Below are positions 53,417 through 64,000 of a stretch of 64,000 nt of DNA, one piece after another. How positions within the stretch are numbered: position 1 is the first letter of the stretch; every line of letters starts with the position of its first letter. The notes below the pieces were generated by a model. The model made no database searches and was not told the origin of the DNA. It saw only the letters and a list, made by a program, of their open reading frames with translations. Both the position numbers and the translations under genes were made by a program. The stretch lies in assembly GCF_002205845.1 (NCBI RefSeq), contig NZ_NISI01000013.1, positions 1-64,000 on the forward strand. The letters are read 5' to 3'. The stretch is from Roseateles puraquae (GTDB lineage: Bacteria > Pseudomonadota > Gammaproteobacteria > Burkholderiales > Burkholderiaceae_C).

Positions 53417-54415
53417 TCAGTTGGCCTTGGCCGCCAACTCCGCGGTCTCGCCGCGTGTCTTCCACATCGACACTATCACGCCACCCGCGATCAGGCCGAA
53501 GGTCACGCTCAGCGACACCACCGCAGGCACCTTGCCGATGAAGCCCACCAGGAAGATCTTGCTGCCGATGAACACCAGCACCAAGGCCAGGGCGTACTTC
53601 AGGTACTTGAAGCGGTGGATCATCGCGGCCAGCGCAAAGTACAGCGCGCGCAAGCCCAGGATGGCGAAGATGTTGCTCGTGTAGACGATGAAGGGGTCGG
53701 TCGTGATCGCGAAGATCGCCGGCACCGAGTCCACCGCGAAGATCAGGTCCACGAACTCCACCAGCAGCAGGGCCAGGAACAGCGGCGTGGCGAAGCGCTC
53801 CACGCGGCCGGTCTTGGGGTCGGCTTCCTTCACCCAGAAGGCATTGCCGCGCAGGCCGTCCGTCACGCGCATGTGCTTCTTGAGGAACTTCAGCAGCGGG
53901 TTGTTGGCGATGTCCGGCTCATGGTCGACCATGAACCACATCTTGATGCCGGTGAGCACCAGGAAGGCACCGAACAGGTACAGGATCCAGCTGAACTGGC
54001 TCACCAGCGTCGCGCCCAGGCCGATCATGATCGCGCGCAGCACGATGACGCCCAGGATGCCCCAGAACAGCACGCGATGCTGGTACAGCCGCGGAATCGC
54101 GAAGAAGCTGAAGATCAGCGCGATGACGAAGACGTTGTCCATGGACAGCGACTTCTCGATCATGAAGCCGGTGTAGTAGTCCATGCCGGCCTGTGCGCCG
54201 AGGTACCACCACACATAGGCGCCGAAGGCCAGGGCCACGCCGATGTAGCCGGCCGACAGCAGCAGGCTCTCGCGCACGCCGATCTCATGGTCGTCCTTGT
54301 GCAGCACGCCCAGGTCGAAGGCCAGCAGCGTCACCACGACGCCCAGGAAGCTCAGCCACAGCCAGGCAGGCTTGCCCAGGAAGTCGGATTGCAGGAAGTT
54401 CAGAAGGAGTTCCAT
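53417..54415 (-). CDS. TerC/Alx family integral membrane protein
   Basis: A 332-residue protein with about nine helices. Family hallmarks are WLSFLGVVVTLLAFDLGVLH, the EKSLSMDNVFVIALIFSFF motif with conserved acidic residues within the membrane, and LLVEFVDLIFAVDSVPAIFA. TerC/Alx proteins export Mn(II) or are linked to tellurite and pH stress; recent work favours manganese efflux and metalation of exported proteins. ATG 54415 follows the stop of a 52-residue membrane protein by 12 bases. No yybP-ykoY manganese riboswitch was recognised upstream. Confidence 0.93.
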   Translation of the reverse strand: MELLLNFLQSDFLGKPAWLWLSFLGVVVTLLAFDLGVLHKDDHEIGVRESLLLSAGYIGVALAFGAYVWWYLGAQAGMDYYTGFMIEKSLSMDNVFVIALIFSFFAIPRLYQHRVLFWGILGVIVLRAIMIGLGATLVSQFSWILYLFGAFLVLTGIKMWFMVDHEPDIANNPLLKFLKKHMRVTDGLRGNAFWVKEADPKTGRVERFATPLFLALLLVEFVDLIFAVDSVPAIFAITTDPFIVYTSNIFAILGLRALYFALAAMIHRFKYLKYALALVLVFIGSKIFLVGFIGKVPAVVSLSVTFGLIAGGVIVSMWKTRGETAELAAKAN

Positions 54416-54427
54416 CAAAGGCTTTCG

Positions 54428-54586
54428 TCAGAGCAGAAAGGACAGCGCCGCACCGGCGGCTGAAACACCGCCACCGACCCCGAGCAAGGTCACGTCGCGG
54501 CGCTCGTTGCCGATGCGCCAGGCTTGCCACGCCGCGGCGCAGAGTACCGCGGCGAGCAGCAGGCACAGAAGAGTGAGGGTGTCCAT
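54428..54586 (-). CDS. Small membrane protein (52 residues)
   Basis: A short reading frame, MDTLTLLCLLLAAVLCAAAW followed by a basic loop (WRIGNERRD) and a second hydrophobic stretch (VTLLGVGGGVSAAGAALSFLL). The start codon is preceded by GGAG at eight bases. It predicts a two-helix hairpin protein. It sits 12 bases upstream of terC and 25 bases downstream of another membrane-protein gene, so the three look like one operon. No family recognised. Confidence 0.65.
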   Translation of the reverse strand: MDTLTLLCLLLAAVLCAAAWQAWRIGNERRDVTLLGVGGGVSAAGAALSFLL

Positions 54587-54611
54587 TTCAGGCTCCGTCA
54601 GGTTCAGGAAA

Positions 54612-55001
54612 TCAGGAAGTGATCAGGGTGGCGCGCACCGGCGGCACCTGGCTGCGCTGCCACCAACGCAGCGCGGCGTGCGAGGCGCCGCCCGCCAGCA
54701 GCAACAGCGCCGCGCCGACCGCCCAGGTGATCCAGGCCAGCACCGTCACGCCGCCGGCCAGGGCGGGCATGGTGTCCAGCACCGTCTGGAACCAGGGTTG
54801 CGCCGCTTCGATGCCCTGCGTGATGGACTCGGACACGCCCTGCGGCAGCCAGCGCGTCCAGCCCTCGGGCAGGGCGAGATCCTTGACAGGCAGGTGGCCG
54901 GCGCCACCGAGCAGCACGGTCAGCAGCCACTGGCCGAGCCAGACGATGACCGACCACACGGCCATCAGCACACCCACCACACTCCACAGCAACAGCGCCA
55001 T
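54612..55001 (-). CDS. Small integral membrane protein of unknown function
   Basis: A 129-residue protein with an N-terminal helix (ALLLWSVVGVLMAVWSVIVWL) and a C-terminal one (VTVLAWITWAVGAALLLLAGG), separated by an amphipathic stretch (TRWLPQGVSESITQGIEAA). GGAGG lies six bases before ATG 55001, and a GTG at 55004 is also possible. It is the first of three closely spaced minus-strand membrane-protein genes ending with terC. A hairpin (CGGAGAA/TTCTCCG, 55053-55072) lies between it and the uvrA stop. Confidence 0.7.
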   Translation of the reverse strand: MALLLWSVVGVLMAVWSVIVWLGQWLLTVLLGGAGHLPVKDLALPEGWTRWLPQGVSESITQGIEAAQPWFQTVLDTMPALAGGVTVLAWITWAVGAALLLLAGGASHAALRWWQRSQVPPVRATLITS

Positions 55002-55097
55002 CACGCACCTCCGTCCACAACGAGGTGCGCAGTGTCCGCAGCAGGAGACGCCCGGAGAAGCGCAGTTCTCCGAGCGCAGACTTCCGAAAAACCGAAG

Positions 55098-60725
<5,628 letters not shown>

Positions 60726-60773
60726 TGCAGGGGGGTGCCAAAACGACAAAGGCGGGCAGTGTAGGGACGCCCA

Positions 60774-60790
60774 CTGACGGAAACTGTCAG
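60774..60790. promoter_or_regulatory. CTGAC-N7-GTCAG dyad upstream of uvrA
   Basis: A 17-bp inverted repeat lies 49 bases upstream of the uvrA start codon in the 217-base divergent spacer before the response-regulator gene. The spacing (CTG-N11-CAG) does not fit the LexA consensus CTG-N10-CAG, so it is reported only as a symmetric site of unknown function. Nothing else was recognised in this spacer. Confidence 0.35.
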
Positions 60791-60942
60791 CACTCGCGAA
60801 CGGTGTAGGGGGATTGCACCCGACATCCGCCCGTCATGCCTCACCTCGAACGTGGGGCATCGGGTTGCACCGCGCCCGCGGCTGCGGCAACAATCGGGCG
60901 CGGCTTGACACAGGCCACAATAACAACAAACGCATCAAGGAC

Positions 60943-61461
60943 ATGGGGATGGAAGAGTCGAGGTTGCCCGAGCCAGTGCCTGCGCTGGTTCCCTACTGGC
61001 TGAATGCCGCCACCGAGGGTGACCGCGGCGGGCAGCCGCAGCCCGGCGATGAAGGCACGTCCCCCTGCGCCCGCCTGGCCCAGGTGCTGCTCGTGGAAGA
61101 CAACCACATCAACCAGGTCGTAGCCCTGGAGTTCCTGTCCTTGATGGGCGTGCAGGCGCGACTGGCCCGCAACGGCCTGGAAGCCCTCACCGCCTGCGCT
61201 GAAGCCGCGCCCGACCTGGTGCTGATGGACATCCAGATGCCCGGCATGGATGGCCTGGAATGCGCCCGCCGCCTGCGCGCCCAGCAGCGCGACGGCAGCC
61301 TGCCCAACTTCCCCATCCTCGCCCTGACCGCCCATGCGCTGGACGCCGACGTGGCCGCCAGCCTGGAAGCCGGCATGGACGAGCACCTGACCAAGCCGCT
61401 GGACTTCATCGCGCTGCGCAGCCGCCTGCAGCGCTGGCTCAAGCTGCCGGACCCGAGCTGA
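60943..61461 (+). CDS. Single-domain response regulator (CheY-like)
   Basis: A 172-residue protein. A 45-residue proline-rich lead is followed by a receiver domain with acidic pair ED at 52-53, phosphoacceptor Asp96 in LVLMDIQMPGMDG and Lys151 in LTKPLD. The NHINQVVALEFL segment after the pocket is typical of receiver domains detached from hybrid kinases. No output domain is present. ATG 60943 was chosen because AAGGA lies just upstream. The partner kinase is not in the window next to it. Confidence 0.88.
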   Translation: MGMEESRLPEPVPALVPYWLNAATEGDRGGQPQPGDEGTSPCARLAQVLLVEDNHINQVVALEFLSLMGVQARLARNGLEALTACAEAAPDLVLMDIQMPGMDGLECARRLRAQQRDGSLPNFPILALTAHALDADVAASLEAGMDEHLTKPLDFIALRSRLQRWLKLPDPS

Positions 61462-61546
61462 CGGCCAAGTCGCGCTGGTCAACCCCAGGTTGTGCCGGGC
61501 CGGGCCCTGCCCATAATCGCCCGCCACATCTGACGGAGACAAGCCG

Positions 61547-62497
61547 ATGAAGCGACGCACGCTGCTGCCTGCCCTGCTCACGCCCTGGCTGGCCCAGGCC
61601 CAGGGCAGCAAACCCGCCACCTGGATCGTGCCCTTTCCCGCCGGCGGCGGCACCGACGCCTTCGCCCGGCCGCTGACGGCCCAGCTCACGAAGCAGATGG
61701 GCCGCCAAGTCATCATCGACAACAAAGGGGGCGCGGGCGGCACGGTGGGCGCCAGCATTGCGGCCAAGCTGCCGGCGGACGGCAGCAACTTCTTCATGGG
61801 CGCCGTGCACCACGCCATTGCGCCGGCCATGTACCCGAAGCTGGACTACCGGCTGGAAGACGACTTCACCCCGGTGGCCCTGTTGGCCAGCGTGCCGCAG
61901 GTCGTCGTCGTGAACCCCACGCAGGTGCCGGTCGCCGACCTGAAAGGGCTGCTCGCCGCGCTCCGGGCCAAGCCGGGCAAGCTCAACTACGGCTCGGCCG
62001 GCAATGGCACCTCCCACCACCTGGCGGGCGAGCTGTTCAAGCTGCAGACCAAGACCTTCATCACCCACATCCCCTACCGCGGCTCGGGCCCGGCCTTGCA
62101 GGACCTCATCGCCGGTCAGGTCGACCTGATGTTCGACGGCCTGGGCTCCTCGGCCACCCATATCAAGAGCGGCCGCATCAAGGCCCTGGCTGTGGCGGGC
62201 AGCAAGCGCGCCGTCGGTTTCCCCGACGTGCCGACCGCCGCGGAAGCCGGCGTGCCGGGCTACGAAGTGTCGACCTGGTACGGCCTCTGGGCGCCCAAGG
62301 GCACGGCCAAGGAGGCCATCGCGGCCATGCAGGCCGAACTGCGCAAGGCGTTCGCCACCGACGAGATCCGCAACATCTGGCACGGCCTGGGCGCCGAGAC
62401 ACCCAACCTCTACGGCGACGCCTTCGGCCAGTTCGTCAGCGGCGAGGTCAAGCGCTGGGCAGAGGTCGTCAAGCGCTCTGGAGCGAAATTGGACTAA
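61547..62497 (+). CDS. Bug family tripartite tricarboxylate transporter substrate-binding protein
   Basis: A 316-residue periplasmic binding protein with a short signal peptide (MKRRTLLPALLTPWLAQAQG). Signature segments are IVPFPAGGGTDAFARPL, DNKGGAGGTVGASIAAK, GKLNYGSAGNGTSHHLAGE and IPYRGSGPALQDLIAGQVDLMFDG. Bug proteins bind carboxylates. The malonyl-CoA synthetase gene that starts 110 bases downstream, on the same strand, suggests malonate or a related dicarboxylate as the ligand; this is an inference. No membrane subunits (TctA/TctB) are seen. Confidence 0.92.
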   Translation: MKRRTLLPALLTPWLAQAQGSKPATWIVPFPAGGGTDAFARPLTAQLTKQMGRQVIIDNKGGAGGTVGASIAAKLPADGSNFFMGAVHHAIAPAMYPKLDYRLEDDFTPVALLASVPQVVVVNPTQVPVADLKGLLAALRAKPGKLNYGSAGNGTSHHLAGELFKLQTKTFITHIPYRGSGPALQDLIAGQVDLMFDGLGSSATHIKSGRIKALAVAGSKRAVGFPDVPTAAEAGVPGYEVSTWYGLWAPKGTAKEAIAAMQAELRKAFATDEIRNIWHGLGAETPNLYGDAFGQFVSGEVKRWAEVVKRSGAKLD

Positions 62498-62570
62498 CCC
62501 CCTACCGGCTGCGCCGGCCCCCTTGGGAAGGGGGCACTGCCGATGGACCGGCAAAGCCGGATCCATGGCA
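62498..62570. repeat. Intergenic hairpin-repeat cluster, copy 2
   Basis: Begins CCCCCTACCGGCTGCGCCGG right after the stop codon of the Bug gene. A perfect 8-bp hairpin follows, GCCCCCTT/AAGGGGGC (62517-62524 and 62528-62535), then TGCCGATGGACCGGC/GCCGGATCCATGGCA (62538-62570) capped by CCGGCAAAGCCGG. The cap and opening are shared with 4937-5109, whereas the lower stem sequence differs but still pairs. Confidence 0.75.
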
Positions 62571-62607
62571 GTCGCTGGATCAAGACCCAACTGAGTTCGA
62601 CGCACCC

Positions 62608-64000
62608 ATGAATCTCTATTCCGCCCTGCGGGCCGGCTTCCCTGCCGACCTGGACACGACCGCCATCGACGCCGATGGCGCCCTCTACACCTGGCGCGAC
62701 CTCGAACGGGGCAGCGCCATGCTGGCCAACTGGCTGCAGCGCCTGGACCTGCCGGCCGGCAGCCGCGTGGCGGTGCACACCGACAAGAGCGTCGAGGGCT
62801 TGCTGCTCTACCTCGCGGTGCTGCGCGCCGGCCTCGTCTACCTGCCGCTGAACCCGGCCTACCAAGCCAGCGAACTCGAGCACTTCATCACCGATGCCGC
62901 GCCCGGCGTGGTGGTCTGCGCCAGCCGCAACTTCGGATGGATCAGCAAGCTGGCCTTCCAGCGGGGCGTGCGCTGGGTGTTCACGCTGGACGACGACCGC
63001 AGCGGCACCCTGCTGGAGCGCGCCGTGCAGATGAGCGACGTGCACGAGCACGTGGCGCGGGCGCCCGGCGACCTGGCCGCCATCCTCTACACCAGCGGCA
63101 CCACCGGGCGCAGCAAGGGTGCCATGCTCAGCCACGCCAACCTGCTGAGCAACGCCCAGACGCTCAAGGCGTACTGGGACTGGCAACCTGACGACGTGCT
63201 GCTGCACGCGCTGCCCATCTTCCATGTGCACGGCCTGTTCGTCGCCTCGCATGGCGCGCTGCTCAACGGCAGCAAGATGCTGTGGTTCAACAAGTTCGAT
63301 GCCGCAGCGGTCGCCCGTCGGCTGCCCGAGGCGACCGTCTTCATGGGCGTGCCCACGCTCTACGTGCGGCTGCTCCAGGAGACGACGCTCGACACCCGCG
63401 CCATGCGCCTCTTCATCAGTGGCTCGGCGCCGCTGCTCATCGAGACCTGGCGCGAATGGCAGGCCCGTACCGGCCACCTCATCCTGGAACGCTACGGCAT
63501 GAGCGAGACGCTGATGCTGACCTCCAACCCCTGCCGGCCGCAAGACGGCGAGCGCATCGGCGGCACCGTGGGCCCGGCGCTGCCGGGTGTGGGCCTGCGC
63601 GTCGTGAGTGACGCCGGCCAGGCCTGCGCGGTCGACGAGATCGGCCATGTGCAGGTGCGCGGCCCCAATGTCTTCAGCGGCTACTGGCAGATGCCCGAGA
63701 AGACGGCCGAGGAATTCACCGCCGACGGCTGGTTCAAGACCGGCGACGTCGGGCGCCTGGGCGCCAACGGCTACCTCACCCTGATCGGCCGCAGCAAGGA
63801 TCTCGTCATCAGCGGCGGCTTCAACGTCTACCCGGCGGAGATCGAGGGCTTCCTGAACGAACTGCCCGGCGTGGATGAATCCGCGGTGATCGGCGTACCC
63901 CACCCCGACTTCGGCGAGGCCGTGGTGGCGGTGGTCACGCCCGCCAAGGGCAGCGTGCCCGACCCCGACGGCCTGATCCAGGCGCTCAAGGGCCGCATCG
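62608..64000 (+). CDS. matB: Malonyl-CoA synthetase, partial (runs off the window)
   Basis: 464 codons are visible of an adenylate-forming enzyme that activates malonate to malonyl-CoA. The start MNLYSALRAGFPAD is in the family style. The ATP-binding loop YTSGTTGRSKG is at 161-171. Further motifs are ERYGMSETLM, the GYWQMPEKTAEEF segment that is typical of malonyl-CoA synthetases, DGWFKTGDVG and GRSKDLVISGGFNVYPAEIE. The frame is open at the right edge; perhaps 40-60 residues are missing. Its upstream neighbour is a carboxylate-binding Bug protein. Confidence 0.9.
   Translation, partial: MNLYSALRAGFPADLDTTAIDADGALYTWRDLERGSAMLANWLQRLDLPAGSRVAVHTDKSVEGLLLYLAVLRAGLVYLPLNPAYQASELEHFITDAAPGVVVCASRNFGWISKLAFQRGVRWVFTLDDDRSGTLLERAVQMSDVHEHVARAPGDLAAILYTSGTTGRSKGAMLSHANLLSNAQTLKAYWDWQPDDVLLHALPIFHVHGLFVASHGALLNGSKMLWFNKFDAAAVARRLPEATVFMGVPTLYVRLLQETTLDTRAMRLFISGSAPLLIETWREWQARTGHLILERYGMSETLMLTSNPCRPQDGERIGGTVGPALPGVGLRVVSDAGQACAVDEIGHVQVRGPNVFSGYWQMPEKTAEEFTADGWFKTGDVGRLGANGYLTLIGRSKDLVISGGFNVYPAEIEGFLNELPGVDESAVIGVPHPDFGEAVVAVVTPAKGSVPDPDGLIQALKGRI

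Noticed and set aside
53185..53541. Plus-strand ORF of 118 codons across the end of element B and the terC 3' end
   Set aside because: Arg/Pro-rich translation without a family, overlapping both a repeat and the antisense of a real gene.
55002..55097. Manganese (yybP-ykoY) riboswitch for the terC operon
   Set aside because: Only short hairpins (such as CGGAGAA/TTCTCCG) are present. The conserved loops of that riboswitch were not recognised, and the space is small.
60774..60790. LexA (SOS) box for uvrA
   Set aside because: The symmetric site has CTG-N11-CAG spacing and lacks the AT-rich centre of the CTGT-N8-ACAG pattern, so it was not called as LexA.

Overview
The window is about 64 kb of high-GC DNA from a bacterial chromosome. 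It is most consistent with Burkholderiales, probably the Rubrivivax/Leptothrix/Roseateles/Ideonella side of the order. The inference rests on a CIRCE-controlled groESL operon, System II (ResB/CcsA) cytochrome c biogenesis, DUF1631 and DUF1415 proteins, a Bug-type solute-binding protein, a double-length UvrA and the style of the intergenic hairpin repeats. No rRNA, tRNA, CRISPR array, transposase or prophage gene was seen. Nearly all of the sequence is coding. The six-frame shadows are very long because of the GC content.

Layout. 1-5100: a low-confidence ORF, groESL with promoter, CIRCE and terminator, and a DUF1631 protein. 5100-10030: engB, a di-haem cytochrome c4, and resB-ccsA. 10030-19850: a GAF-GGDEF cyclase, an Lrp regulator divergent from a fused indolepyruvate ferredoxin oxidoreductase, a DinB-fold protein, a CHASE-PAS-GGDEF cyclase and a Tat-exported amino-acid-type binding protein. 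19850-24450: a Fur-box TonB receptor plus PepSY membrane protein, then an Lrp/LysE-exporter pair. 24450-36160: a long minus-strand cluster built around two sets of circularly permuted ATP-grasp, alpha-E and transglutaminase proteins plus a DUF2126 amidoligase. A ParE/ribbon-helix-helix toxin-antitoxin pair and a proline-iminopeptidase-like hydrolase lie inside this cluster. 36300-41100: a second TonB receptor with a small His/Cys protein, an M20 amidohydrolase, DUF1415 and a hypothetical. 41100-52600: signalling genes (response regulator, Cache-HAMP-GGDEF, a cNMP-domain remnant, a multi-PAS histidine kinase, and ECF sigma plus Ser/Thr kinase) and an S9 peptidase. 53400-55000: TerC with two small membrane proteins. 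55100-60725: a tandem UvrA of about 1875 residues. 60900-64000: a CheY-like protein, a Bug protein and a malonyl-CoA synthetase cut by the window edge.

Two things stand out. First, the 24.4-36.2 kb cluster carries duplicated peptide/amide-ligase-type machinery of unknown product, with a toxin-antitoxin module whose palindromic operator overlaps the stop codon of the amidoligase gene. Second, the two gene-free gaps at 33.1-33.7 kb and 52.7-53.3 kb are each filled by a large imperfect palindrome made of two inverted copies of a structured repeat. The copies keep their base pairing through compensatory substitutions, and in the first element the pairing suggests a three-way junction. A separate hairpin repeat family occurs at 4.94-5.11 kb and 62.50-62.57 kb. 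All coordinates and motifs were read directly from the sequence; family names come from recognition of motifs, not from database searches.
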